The translations under genes and the position numbers were made by a program. The notes below the pieces were generated by a model. It saw only the letters and a list, made by a program, of their open reading frames with translations, made no database searches and was not told the origin of the DNA. A stretch of DNA of 40,458 nucleotides from Candidatus Rokuibacteriota bacterium (lineage in GTDB: Bacteria > Methylomirabilota > Methylomirabilia > Rokubacteriales > CSP1-6): NCBI GenBank assembly GCA_016184365.1, contig JACPCW010000119.1, positions 1 through 40,458 on the forward strand. Direction: 5' to 3'. Of the stretch, positions 30,757 to 39,253 are shown in pieces. Numbering within the stretch: the first letter of the stretch is position 1; every line of letters begins with the position of its first letter.

Positions 30757-31947
30757 ATGTTGGGCGGTGGGAAGTTCATCCGGATGACGGCGCTGCTCGC
30801 GGCGCTGCTCGCGATCACGCCGCTCTCGATCGACATCTCGCTGGCCGCGCTCCCCGGCGTAGCCCGCGCACTCGGCGGCACGCCCGGTCGCGCCGGGCTC
30901 GTGGTCGCCCTCTTCCTGGTCGGTTTCGCGATCGGCCAGCTCGGGTACGGACCCGCGTCGGATCGGCTCGGCCGGCGCCCCGTGCTCCTGGGTGCGCTGG
31001 TGCTCTATCTCGGCGCGACGTTCGGCTGCCTTGCGGCGCCATCGCTCGAGTGGCTGGTGGCGGCGAGGTTCGTCCAGGGCCTTGGCGCGTGCGCGGGTCC
31101 GGTCATCGCGCGCGCGGTGGTGCGGGACCTGTACGAGCCGGCGCCGGGCGCGCGCGTCCTGTCCCTGGCGGCCACGGGCATGTCGCTCGCGCCGATCGTG
31201 GCGTCGATCACCGGGGGACTGGTCGTCTCGCGATTCGGATGGCGCGGGGTGTTCGTGGCGCTCGCGGGCTATGGAGTCGTGCTGCTCGCCTGGGCGACGA
31301 TGCGGCTGCCCGAGACGAACCGGCGACGGGATCAGCCGGCGCTGTCGGCGATGAGTCTCCTGCACGACTATGTCGTACTCGCCGCCGACCGTCGGTTCGC
31401 GCGCTACGTCCTCACGCTTGCCGCCGGCTCGATCGGCCTCTTCGCGTGGATCTCGGGATCGCCGTCGGTGCTGATGAGCGTCGCCGGCTTGCCGCCCCAC
31501 ATCTACGGACTCACGTTCGCGGCGGTGAACCTGGGACAGCTCGGCGGCGCGCTCCTGTCGGCGCGCCTCGCCGTCCGCGTCGGAATCGACCACACGATCG
31601 CGGTGGGCCTCGTGCTGTACGTCGTCGGCGGCGTCACGCTCGCCGCGCTCGCGCTCACGGGGGCGCAGCATGCCGTCGCCGTCGCCGTGCCGATGGCCGT
31701 GTTCCAGTTCGGCAACGGCCTCGTCATGCCGAACACGGTCGTCGGCGCGGTGGCGCCGTTCCCGCGGACCGCGGGCACGGCGGCTGCGCTGGCCGGGTTC
31801 GTGCAGATGGTGGCGGGCGCGGCCAGCGGCATGGCGCTCGGCCGCTTCGACGACGGCACCGGCCGCCCGATGGCGATCTTCGTCGGCGTCGCGGCGCTCG
31901 GCGCCGCGCTCGCCTTCGGGCTCGTCGGGCGCCGTCGCAGGCGGTGA
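30757..31947 (+). CDS. MFS transporter, Bcr/CflA drug-resistance type
   Basis: The 396-residue protein has twelve hydrophobic segments starting LLAALLAITPLSIDISLAALPGVA, the signature of Bcr/CflA antiporters (TPLSIDMYLPALP). Motif A reads GPASDRLGRRPVLLGALVLY and motif C-like ARFVQGLGACAGPVIARAVVRD. Such proteins export drugs or small metabolites against protons. ATG 30757 is assumed; ATG 30784 is an alternative, and neither has a strong ribosome-binding site. It heads a plus-strand run with a damaged ThDP enzyme and amidohydrolase genes, and diverges from another amidohydrolase gene. Confidence 0.88.
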   Translation: MLGGGKFIRMTALLAALLAITPLSIDISLAALPGVARALGGTPGRAGLVVALFLVGFAIGQLGYGPASDRLGRRPVLLGALVLYLGATFGCLAAPSLEWLVAARFVQGLGACAGPVIARAVVRDLYEPAPGARVLSLAATGMSLAPIVASITGGLVVSRFGWRGVFVALAGYGVVLLAWATMRLPETNRRRDQPALSAMSLLHDYVVLAADRRFARYVLTLAAGSIGLFAWISGSPSVLMSVAGLPPHIYGLTFAAVNLGQLGGALLSARLAVRVGIDHTIAVGLVLYVVGGVTLAALALTGAQHAVAVAVPMAVFQFGNGLVMPNTVVGAVAPFPRTAGTAAALAGFVQMVAGAASGMALGRFDDGTGRPMAIFVGVAALGAALAFGLVGRRRRR

Positions 31948-32019
31948 GCGCGGCGGGGCGCTTCGCCACCCGGCGAATCGTTGACGATCCCGCCGATCGG
32001 CCGTACCGTGCGCCCACCC

Positions 32020-33515
32020 ATGGCCACCAGCGCCGGCTACGGCTCCGACGTCGTCATCGATCTCCTCCGCGCCGTCGGCGTGGAACACGTCGCGATCAAC
32101 CCCGGCGCGACGTTCCGCGGCCTGCACGACTCGCTCGTGAACTACGGCGGGCGCGGCGGCCCGGAGCTGATCCTCACCCTCCACGAAGAGATCGCCGTCG
32201 CGCTCGCGCACGGCTACGCGAAAGCCAAGGGGCGGCCGATGGCGGCGGTGGTCCACGACATCGTCGGCCTCCAGCACGCGAGCATGGCGATGTTCAACGC
32301 GTTCTGCGATCGCGCGCCGACGTCCGCCGCTTCGAGCCGTCGACGCCACCGCATCCGGATCCGCGCGCGATCGACGACGCCGCACGCCGGCTCGTCGAGG
32401 CGCGCTTTCCGCTGATCGTCGTCGAAAACCTCGGACGCCGATCGGAAGCGACCGCGCCGCTCTGCCGGCTGGCGGAAGTGCTGGCCGCGCCGCTCGTCGA
32501 TCTCGCCGTCGAATACCAGGGGCGGCCGAGCGTTCCGAGCAGCCATCCGCTCGACATGAGCGGCGCGCGGCAGGAAGTCGTCGCGGAAGCCGACGTCGTG
32601 CTCGCGCTCGACGTCACGAGCTTCCTCGGCGCGCTCGGCCAGACGGACCGCAGCACGCGCGAAGTGCGCTGGCTGAACGAGTCGAGCCGCATCATCGCGA
32701 TCTCGCTCGACGACTACGCGTTCAGAAGCTGGGCGCACACGTTCCAGTCGCTCGCGCCGGTCGATCTGCCGATCGCTGCGGACGCCGCGCTCGCGCTGCC
32801 CGCGCTGCTCGCCGCCGTGGAAGACCGATTGAAGCGCGACGCGCGTGCCGCAGACCGCCAGGCGCGCGCGCAGCGGATCGCCGCGCGTCATGCGGCGGTG
32901 CAGGCGGAGTGGCGTGCGGCGGTCGCGCTCGAACGATCGTCGAAGCCCGTCGCGCCGTCGGTCCTCGCCGCGGAAGTCTGGAATGTGATCAAGGACGAGG
33001 ACTGGGTGCTCGCGAACGGCACGGGCAAGGGATGGGCGCGACGGTTATGGGACTGGCGTCCTGAGCGGACCTACGGCGGCAGCGGCGGCGCGGGGCTCGG
33101 CTATGGGCTGCCGGCCGCGCTCGGCGTGACGCTCGCGCATCGGGGGTCCGGGAAGATCTGCGTCAATCTGCAGGCCGACGGCGACATGCTCTACGTCGCC
33201 AACGGGCTGTACACGGCAGCGCACCATCGGCTGCCGCTCCTCACCGTGATGTTCAACAACCGCACGTACGGCAACGACGAGGAACACCAGGAGGCCGTCG
33301 CGAAGACGCGCGGCCGCCCGGTCGAGAACAAAGTGATCGGCATCCGCATCGACGATCCGGCGCCGGACTTCGCGAAGATCGCGCAGGGCTTCGGCGTCCA
33401 CGCCGAAGGCCCTGTCGACAGCGCGGACGCGATCGGGCCGGCGCTGCGCCGTGCGCTGCGCGTCGTCAAGGACGAAGGCCGCCCGGCGCTGGTCGACGTG
33501 CTCACGCGTCTCTGA
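32020..33515 (+). pseudogene. ThDP-dependent (acetolactate-synthase-like) enzyme with internal deletion and frame change
   Basis: The N-terminal 100 codons carry the ThDP-enzyme start (VVIDLLRAVGVEHVAINPGATFRGL) with the catalytic Glu in TLHEEIAVALAHGYAKA. At about 32316-32322 the frame jumps. After CDRAP the homology resumes in another frame at DVRRFEPSTPP and runs to the end with the ThDP motif ADGDMLYVANG...MFNN. Family members carry about 80 more residues here, so roughly 240 bp is missing and the frame is broken. The gene is probably inactive unless the assembly is wrong. A ribosome-binding site is not obvious. Confidence 0.75.
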
Positions 33516-33529
33516 CTCGAGGAGATCCC

Positions 33530-34525
33530 ATGCGCAGCATCGACATCCACGCGCATCTCACGCCGCAGTGCTTCTGGCACGCGACCGAGAAAGGCGGCGA
33601 CTGGCACAGCCTCAGGCGCGAGCAGGACGTGCGCGGGCAGGAGGTGGCGGTCGTCGGGGGCAAGCGGCAGATCCTGCCGCCCAAGGCGCGCTGGACGCCC
33701 GAGCAGCGCCTGGCCGACATGGACTCGCTCGGCGTCGACGTGCACGTCGTCTCGCCGTACGTCGGCTTCTACAACTACCAGCTCGACACGAAGCAGGCGC
33801 TCGCGACGTCGCAGGCGACCAACGACGAGATCGCCGAGATGGTGCGCGGCTGGCCGCAGCGCTTCGCGGGGCTCGGCACGGTGCCCATGCAGGACGTGAA
33901 GACCGCGATCGACGAGCTCGATCGCTGCATGACGAAGCTCGGTCTCAAGGGCATCGAGATCAACGACCACGTCAACGGCCGCACGCTGGAGGAGCCCGAG
34001 TTCCGGCCGTTCTGGAAGGCCGTGGAGCAGCTCGGCGCGCTGGTCTTCTTCCACCAGTCCGGCGACACCATGGTGACCGCCCGCTCCGCGCGGTATCACC
34101 TGCCGAACAGCATCGGGAACCTCGCGGATCGCGCCGTGACGTTCGCCACGCTCGTCCACGGCGGCGTCATGGACGCCCACCCGGATCTGAAGATCGTGCT
34201 CGGCCACGGCGGCGGCTACACGTGCTACGGCATCGGCCGCATGGACCACGGCTGGAAGGTCCGCGCGGAGGCGCGAGTGCACGCGCCGAATCCGCCGAGC
34301 GCGTATCTCCGGCGCTTCTACTACGACTGCATCGTGTACACGGAGCCCGCGCTGCGATTCCTCATCGACACGGTGGGGGTCGACCGCGTCGTGTTCGGCA
34401 CGGACTGGCCGTACGACATGGCGCTCGACTGGCCGGTGTCGTGGATCATGGCGATGGAGAGCCTCACGCCCGACGAGAAGGATGCGATCCTCTGGAAGAA
34501 CCTCGAGCGATTGCTCAACCTCTGA
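33530..34525 (+). CDS. ACMSD-like amidohydrolase/decarboxylase
   Basis: The 331-residue enzyme has the metal site in order: His7 and His9 in IDIHAHL, His in LVFFHQSGD, His in VLGHGGGYTCYG and Asp in FGTDWPYDM. ACMSD-type members decarboxylate aromatic or semialdehyde acids such as aminocarboxymuconate semialdehyde or gamma-resorcylate. The overall sequence (MDSLGVDVHVVSPYVGFYNY; GIEINDHVNGR) fits that group. GAGGAG is 7 nt upstream of ATG. It follows the damaged ThDP gene by 14 nt and precedes another amidohydrolase gene by 16 nt, suggesting an aromatic-acid operon. Confidence 0.92.
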   Translation: MRSIDIHAHLTPQCFWHATEKGGDWHSLRREQDVRGQEVAVVGGKRQILPPKARWTPEQRLADMDSLGVDVHVVSPYVGFYNYQLDTKQALATSQATNDEIAEMVRGWPQRFAGLGTVPMQDVKTAIDELDRCMTKLGLKGIEINDHVNGRTLEEPEFRPFWKAVEQLGALVFFHQSGDTMVTARSARYHLPNSIGNLADRAVTFATLVHGGVMDAHPDLKIVLGHGGGYTCYGIGRMDHGWKVRAEARVHAPNPPSAYLRRFYYDCIVYTEPALRFLIDTVGVDRVVFGTDWPYDMALDWPVSWIMAMESLTPDEKDAILWKNLERLLNL

Positions 34526-34541
34526 GCGAAGCGAGGCCGCC

Positions 34542-35738
34542 ATGGCACGCGACGGATACCGGATCTTCGACGCCGACACGCACGTCATCGAGCCCGTCGA
34601 GCCGATCGAGCAGTACCTGTCGTCGGGCGATCGCGCCAGGCTCGACACGGTCGCCCGTCGTGCGCCGGCGAAGGGCGGCATGTCGCGGTATCTGATCGGC
34701 AAGCGCCCCGAGCTGAACCGGCGCCTCGGGTCCCGCGAGCAGGTCGACCTCGCTCGGGCAGTCATGCTCGGGCAGAAGGACGGCGGCACGCCGTGGGACG
34801 TGCGCTGGCAGGGGCCGCCGTTTCCGAGCGACCGCGTCAGCTTCGATCCGCACGCGCGCGTGAAGGACCTCGACATCGAAGGCGTCGACGTGAACATGTT
34901 CCTGCCGTCGGGCGGCATCCCGGCGCTCGCCGCGGTCGACGACGTCGCGCTCGAGCTGGCGATGCACCAGGCGTATCACCGCTTCCTCAAGGACTACTGC
35001 GCGCCGTATCCGGATCGGCTGACGAGCGTCATCCTCGCCACGGCGCGCGACGCCGACGCCTCGGTGGCCGAGATCCGCCGGTGCGCCAGGGAAGACTGGC
35101 CGGTCGGCGTGTTCCCGATCTGCTCCCCGGATCTGACGCTGGACGACCCGGCGTGGGAGCCGATCTGGGCCGCCGCGCAGGAGTACGACCTGACGATCGT
35201 CATCCATTCCTTCACCATGTCCGTGCCGTATCCGCCGGGGATGTGGGACAACTGGAACAACATGTTCCTGGTGCGCTCGGCGAGCCACGTGTGGAACGCG
35301 CAGCGCAACATGGCGGCGATCATCGGATCCGGCGTGCTCGATCGCTTTCCCCAGCTGCGCCTGACGTCGCTCGAGTGCGGCCACGGATGGCTCGCGTTCT
35401 GGGCCTCGCGTCTTGACGAGCAGGCCGAGATGAGCCGGCACGCGATGCCCGAGCTCAAGCAGAAGCCGAGCGAGTACATCAAGGGCCCGCGCTACTTCCA
35501 GTCGATCCAGCTCCACGAGGGTGAGCTGTCGCTCCGCCAGGCGATCGAGGCGATCGGCGAAGACACGCTGATGTTCGCCACCGACTATCCGCACTCGGAG
35601 AGCTGGTTCCCGAAGTCCGTGGATTCGTTCCTCGCCTGGACGTCCATTCCGGAGCGCACGAAGCGCAAGCTCCTGTGGGATAACGCGCTCCGGTGCTACC
35701 GCCGTATCGGCGCGCGCCTCGCGGCGGGCGCGCGGTGA
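34542..35738 (+). CDS. Amidohydrolase-family protein (second of pair)
   Basis: The 398-residue TIM-barrel protein begins IFDADTHVIEPVEPIEQYL, with VDVNMFLPSGGIPALAAVDD, DLTIVIHSFTMSVPYPPG, RLTSLECGHGWLAFW and FATDYPHSESWFP, then LLWDNALRCYRR. The HxH pair is replaced by DxDTH, as in many amidohydrolase_2 proteins of uncertain substrate. GAGG precedes ATG 34542. Its stop overlaps the dehydrogenase start (GTGA), so the three plus-strand genes are cotranslated. Confidence 0.9.
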   Translation: MARDGYRIFDADTHVIEPVEPIEQYLSSGDRARLDTVARRAPAKGGMSRYLIGKRPELNRRLGSREQVDLARAVMLGQKDGGTPWDVRWQGPPFPSDRVSFDPHARVKDLDIEGVDVNMFLPSGGIPALAAVDDVALELAMHQAYHRFLKDYCAPYPDRLTSVILATARDADASVAEIRRCAREDWPVGVFPICSPDLTLDDPAWEPIWAAAQEYDLTIVIHSFTMSVPYPPGMWDNWNNMFLVRSASHVWNAQRNMAAIIGSGVLDRFPQLRLTSLECGHGWLAFWASRLDEQAEMSRHAMPELKQKPSEYIKGPRYFQSIQLHEGELSLRQAIEAIGEDTLMFATDYPHSESWFPKSVDSFLAWTSIPERTKRKLLWDNALRCYRRIGARLAAGAR

Positions 35739-36805
35739 GTCACCGGTATTCAGTCGTCGTCCTGCCGGGCGACGGCATCGGGCCCGAGCTCACCGCCGCG
35801 GCCGTCGCCGTGCTCGAGGCCGTGCAGAAGACGGCGGACTTTTCGCTCGCGCTCGACTGGCACATGGCCGGCGCGGCCGTCTATCGCGATACCGGGCGCG
35901 CGATGTCGGACGACACGCTCGCCGCGTGCCGCGCCGCGCAGGCCACGCTCAAGGGACCGGTCGGTCATCCGGACGTCCGCGGACCGGACGGCACCGAAGC
36001 CGGTGTGCTCGGCGGCATTCTCCGTCCGGCGCTCGACGCGTACGCGAACGTCCGTCCGATCCGTCTCTATCCGGGCGTGACGTCGGCGCTGGCGAACCGG
36101 ACGGCGGGGTCGATCGACTACGTGGTGGTGCGCGAAAACACCGAAGGCCTCTACGCGTCACGCGGGCGCGGCTTCGTCACCGCCGACGTCGCGCTCGACA
36201 CCATGGTCATGACGCGCCAGGGCTGCGAGCGTGTCGCCCGCCGCGCGTTCACGCTCTGCCGCATGCGCGATGGCGCGCCGGATGATCGACGGCGTCGCGT
36301 GACGTGCGTCGACAAGGCGAACGTGCTGCGCGGCTTCGCGTTCTTCCGCGAGGCGTTCCTCGGCGTCGCCAAGGAATTCCCGGACGTCGAAGCGGAATGT
36401 CTCTACGCCGACGCGACCGCGGCCCGGCTGGTCCAGGATCCGGGACACTTCGACGTGCTCGTGATGGAGAACTTCCTCGGCGACATCCTCTCGGATCTCG
36501 GCGGCGGCACCATCGGCGGGCTCGGCATGTGCCCGTCGGGCAACATCGGCGATCGCGCGGCGTACTTCGAGCCGATCCATGGATCGGCGCCGGACATCGC
36601 GGGCAAGGACCGCGCGAACCCGATCTCGATGATCCTGACCGCCGCGATGATGCTGGACTGGCTGGGGGAGAGCGCGACGGGCAGCCGCATCCGCGCGGCG
36701 GTGCACGCGGCGCTCGGCGAGGGCGCCGTCAGGATTCGTCCCGACGGCGCCCTCGTCGACGGCACGCGCGCGGCCGCGCGCGCCGTGGTCGAACGGCTCG
36801 GCTGA
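35735..36805 (+). CDS. Isocitrate/isopropylmalate dehydrogenase-family enzyme
   Basis: The 356-residue beta-decarboxylating dehydrogenase reads VVLPGDGIGPELTAAAVAVLEA, ATLKGPVGHPDVR, the substrate-loop YVVVRENTEGLYASRGRG, catalytic Lys in CVDKANVLR, Asp residues in NFLGDILSDLGGG, and EPIHGSAPDIAGKDRANPI. Family members oxidise isopropylmalate, isocitrate, homoisocitrate or tartrate. The context with amidohydrolases argues against leucine biosynthesis, since no leuC, leuD or leuA is present. It may act on a tartrate-like or homo-acid substrate, but this is inference. It converges on the 3-hydroxyacid dehydrogenase gene with no gap. Confidence 0.9.
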   Translation: MSHRYSVVVLPGDGIGPELTAAAVAVLEAVQKTADFSLALDWHMAGAAVYRDTGRAMSDDTLAACRAAQATLKGPVGHPDVRGPDGTEAGVLGGILRPALDAYANVRPIRLYPGVTSALANRTAGSIDYVVVRENTEGLYASRGRGFVTADVALDTMVMTRQGCERVARRAFTLCRMRDGAPDDRRRRVTCVDKANVLRGFAFFREAFLGVAKEFPDVEAECLYADATAARLVQDPGHFDVLVMENFLGDILSDLGGGTIGGLGMCPSGNIGDRAAYFEPIHGSAPDIAGKDRANPISMILTAAMMLDWLGESATGSRIRAAVHAALGEGAVRIRPDGALVDGTRAAARAVVERLG

Positions 36806-37735
36806 TTACGGCTGTTCGTCGAGCGCGGCGCGCAGCTTGTCTTCCGGCACCTTGATGTCGACGCCCGCGCGCTCTTCCTGCAGCAGCATCGCCACGCGCG
36901 AGTCGCGCGCCGCCCAGCCGCGGTTGAGCGCCTCGGTCAGCTCCTCGAGCGTCAGCGTCGCCAGGCGCATCGGCACGCCGAGCTCGCGCCCGAGGCCGAC
37001 GGCGAGCGACACGTCCTTGTGCGCGAGCTTCAGCGCGAACGCGGGCGGATCGTACGTCCCCGGCAGGAACTGGTCGACCAGTCCGTCGAACGTGCGCCGG
37101 CGGCCGCCGGCGCCCTGACGCACCGCTTTCCACAGCGCGAGCGGCTCGACGCCGGCCTTCACCCCGAGCGTGAAGACTTCGGCGAGCGCCGTCTGGATGG
37201 CGTAGCCCGAACAGTTGTGGACGAGCTTCGCCACGGAGCCCGCGCCGATCGGTCCGATGTAGATGGGCTGGTCGCCGATGGCGTCGAGCACCGGCTTGAA
37301 CTTGTCGAAGATCGCGCGGTCGCCGCCGACCCACAGCGCGAGCTTCCGCGTCTTCGCGCCCTTCGGTCCGCCGCTCACCGGCGCGTCCAGCACGTGCACG
37401 CCCTTCTTCGCAAACGTCGCGTGGATCCGGCGCATCACCGTCGGCGAGTTCGTGCTGAGGTCGAAGTACGCCTTGCCGGCGGCGAGCCCCGCGAGCAGGC
37501 CGTCGTCGCCGAGCGCGACCGCCTCGACTTCGACCGGACCGGGCAGGGACGTCAGCACGACGTCCGACACTTCGGCGACCTGGCGGGGCGTGTCGGCCCA
37601 CTTCGCGCCCGCGGCGACGTGCGGCGAGGCCGCGTCGCGGCGGATGTCGTTGACGACGAGCTCGTGCCCGCCCTTGATCGCATTGAGCGCCATCGGGCCG
37701 CCCATCGTGCCGAGGCCGACGAAACCGACTTTCAT
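36806..37735 (-). CDS. 3-Hydroxyisobutyrate dehydrogenase-family NAD(P) oxidoreductase
   Basis: The 309-residue protein has the Rossmann start KVGFVGLGTMGGPMALN, the substrate signature DAPVSGGPKGAKTRKLALWVGG, and the catalytic Lys region GSVAKLVHNCSGYAIQ. This is the beta-hydroxyacid dehydrogenase family (tartronate semialdehyde reductase, 3-hydroxyisobutyrate dehydrogenase), and the exact substrate is unknown. GGAG lies 6 nt before ATG 37735. A small cupin gene is 18 nt upstream on the same strand, so they form a two-gene operon. Confidence 0.92.
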   Translation of the reverse strand: MKVGFVGLGTMGGPMALNAIKGGHELVVNDIRRDAASPHVAAGAKWADTPRQVAEVSDVVLTSLPGPVEVEAVALGDDGLLAGLAAGKAYFDLSTNSPTVMRRIHATFAKKGVHVLDAPVSGGPKGAKTRKLALWVGGDRAIFDKFKPVLDAIGDQPIYIGPIGAGSVAKLVHNCSGYAIQTALAEVFTLGVKAGVEPLALWKAVRQGAGGRRRTFDGLVDQFLPGTYDPPAFALKLAHKDVSLAVGLGRELGVPMRLATLTLEELTEALNRGWAARDSRVAMLLQEERAGVDIKVPEDKLRAALDEQP

Positions 37736-37753
37736 GGGATCTCCGTGCGCCGG

Positions 37754-38035
37754 TCACACCGGCGCGGTGCAGTGAATGAAAGTGTTCGCGATGCGGTGGT
37801 CGTCGCCCCGTTCGATGAGCATCAGCGCGCCCCGCCGCAGCACGTAGCGCCTGCCGTTGACGGTGGCCTTTCCGGTCCCCGCGACGACGTACAACCACTG
37901 GTCGGCGCCGCGGTGGCGATTGTCGCCGCTGCCTTCGGCGTCGCCGGGCGCGAGCACCATCTCGGCGGCCTGCGCGCGCCGATTGCCGATCGCGACGCGA
38001 AACCCCTCACCGAACCGCAGCCGCTTCCGCTTCAT
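37754..38035 (-). CDS. Small single-domain cupin protein
   Basis: The 93-residue cupin reads EMVLAPGDAEGSGDNRHRGADQWLYVVAGTGKATVNGRRY then LRRGALMLIERGDDHRIANT. The first motif has His but not the full His-x-His pair, and the last has HRIAN. The protein is probably a small sensor or isomerase-like barrel. ATG 38035 is chosen because it begins the homologous core and because TATACT at 38044-38049 lies only 9 nt upstream, making the transcript nearly leaderless. It is paired with the dehydrogenase gene downstream. Confidence 0.75.
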   Translation of the reverse strand: MKRKRLRFGEGFRVAIGNRRAQAAEMVLAPGDAEGSGDNRHRGADQWLYVVAGTGKATVNGRRYVLRRGALMLIERGDDHRIANTFIHCTAPV

Positions 38036-38043
38036 GGGGGCCG

Positions 38044-38049
38044 AGTATA
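38044..38049 (-). promoter_or_regulatory. Putative -10 box of the cupin-dehydrogenase operon
   Basis: The minus strand reads TATACT, and the predicted start (about 38037) is only 2 nt before ATG 38035. No good -35 is seen at 17-18 nt. Confidence 0.35.
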
Positions 38050-38087
38050 CCCGCGGCGATCGACGGCTATGTCGGAGGCCACCTACC

Positions 38088-38681
38088 TCAACCGTCCGTC
38101 GGTAATCGCGCGAGACGAGCGACGACATCGTGATCGGGGATCTCGGCCGCCAACAGGTTGGCCTCGGCGACGATCAGCGACCGGTCGAGCTGCGGGCCAA
38201 GCGCCCGGAATATCGTGGCTGCGTCCTCGAGATCCCGCTCACGGGTCGACAGGACCTTGAACAGGATGAAGTCCTCGGGAGAGAGCACCCGGATCGACAT
38301 CCCTCGCAGCGAGCCCGTGACGGCCCTGCGCAGAGCCTCCCGCGCAAAGCGAGGAGACCGCGGCTCGACCAGGTCCGCAACGTGGAGGCCGGCGGCGCCG
38401 CCGCCCTCCACGAGGGCAATCCGGCTGATCAGGTTGCCGCCGAACCGCACGCGATCGAACGTCAGGACGGGATTGAGTACGGCACCCGCAAGCGCTCCGA
38501 TGGCCTCGGCGCCACCGACGCCCAGAACAGCGAAATCCGCATCTCGGGTCTCCCGCGGCTCCCCGTACGCGGCCAACGCGAGGCCGCCATAGAGCGCAGC
38601 CTCAATCCGACTGGCCTGGAACGCGCGAAAGACCGTCAGGGCGACCGCGACCGGATCGTCGAAATTCAGACCGTTCGACAT
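38088..38681 (-). CDS. Nucleotidyltransferase-like protein (AbiEii/DUF6036 type)
   Basis: The 197-residue protein has the nucleotidyltransferase core ALYGGLALAAYGEPRETRDADFAV: Gly32-Gly33, then Asp47 and Asp49 spaced as in AbiEii-like or DUF6036 proteins. SPEDFILFKVLSTRERDLEDAATI matches the conserved C-terminal helix of this group. Members act as toxins or defence effectors that transfer nucleotides. ATG 38681 is chosen by family length. A small overlapping gene upstream (38602-38811) is a possible antitoxin partner. A truncated VapC on the opposite strand begins immediately beyond. Confidence 0.75.
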   Translation of the reverse strand: MSNGLNFDDPVAVALTVFRAFQASRIEAALYGGLALAAYGEPRETRDADFAVLGVGGAEAIGALAGAVLNPVLTFDRVRFGGNLISRIALVEGGGAAGLHVADLVEPRSPRFAREALRRAVTGSLRGMSIRVLSPEDFILFKVLSTRERDLEDAATIFRALGPQLDRSLIVAEANLLAAEIPDHDVVARLARLPTDG

Positions 38682-38811
38682 GCCGATGCTCGATCTCCTG
38701 CTTGATCTGGGCGCCGAAGGCCAAGAGCTCGAGCGTCGTGCGGCGCAACGCAATCCGTGCACGATCAGCGAGCGTCAGACGCCGGTTTAGTTCCGCCGAA
38801 TCAACGGGCAC
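38602..38811 (-). CDS. Small hypothetical protein, possible antitoxin partner
   Basis: A 69-codon frame starts at GTG 38811 (PVDSAELNRRLTLADRARIALRRTTLELLAFG read in parts), charged and helical, and overlaps the nucleotidyltransferase start by 80 nt in another frame. TATACT is only 6 nt upstream, so translation would be leaderless. I do not recognise a family. The N-terminal half looks protein-like while the tail over the overlap does not. It could be an antitoxin or a chance frame. Confidence 0.35.
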   Translation of the reverse strand: MPVDSAELNRRLTLADRARIALRRTTLELLAFGAQIKQEIEHRHVERSEFRRSGRGRPDGLSRVPGQSD

Positions 38812-38817
38812 GGGAGC

Positions 38818-38823
38818 AGTATA
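38818..38823 (-). promoter_or_regulatory. Putative -10 box upstream of the nucleotidyltransferase pair
   Basis: The minus strand has TTATACT; the TATACT hexamer would start transcription at about 38811, coinciding with GTG 38811. No -35 is apparent. Confidence 0.35.
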
Positions 38824-38824
38824 A

Positions 38825-39094
38825 GTCAGAGCCCATGATCGCGAGCGTGCCGGCGTCGAAGTCTGCCTGGGCCTGACCGCAACGGACCGGCTGCCCATCC
38901 AGATGGTCGCGGTTTCGCGGCCGACGGTGCTGGCAGCCGCGCACGTCAAGGCGCGGTTCGCGTTGTCCTATGCGGATGCCTTCGCGGTCGTCGCCGCGCA
39001 GGATCACGAGGCGCGGATTCTCACCGGTGACCTCGAGTTCGCTCCCGTTGTCGAGGCGGGCATCGTCGCGGTCGAGTGGCTGCCGCGTCGCTGA
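38825..39094 (+). pseudogene. Truncated VapC/PIN-domain toxin
   Basis: The frame encodes only the C-terminal half of a PIN domain: RLPIQMVAVSRPTVLAAAHVKARFALSYADAFAVVAA carries the third acidic residue, and ARILTGDLEFAPVV the fourth. The N-terminal Asp and Glu, about 45 residues, are missing, and a TAA lies in frame at 38822-38824. The first ATG in frame is 38903. The deletion point coincides with the 5' end of the nucleotidyltransferase module on the other strand, suggesting replacement by recombination. It has no antitoxin. Confidence 0.65.
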
Positions 39095-39253
39095 CAACCG
39101 GCTTCGCCGGCGACCTGAACCAAGAACGTCGGCGGCGGGCGAATCTTACATCCGCAGCAGATCGAAAGTCGGCCTACGCCCCTCCGTCCTGGGAAAGTGA
39201 AGGGTGCGTTCTTGCCCAATGGGCACACTTCATCGAACGGACAGGAGGCGCCG

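Noticed and set aside
28549..31947. A very long plus-strand open frame antisense to an MFS transporter and an amidohydrolase gene
   Set aside because: Its first part is Arg/Asp/Glu-rich shadow translation typical of GC-rich DNA; only the part from 30757 has real homology (Bcr-like MFS).
30661..32385. Minus-strand open frame extending upstream of the amidohydrolase start
   Set aside because: It is antisense to the MFS and ThDP genes and has repetitive charged composition; ATG 30660 with AGGAGGG is the supported start.
35735..36805. leuB (leucine biosynthesis)
   Set aside because: Family fits, but no leuA, leuC or leuD neighbours; the context is catabolic, so the symbol was withheld.
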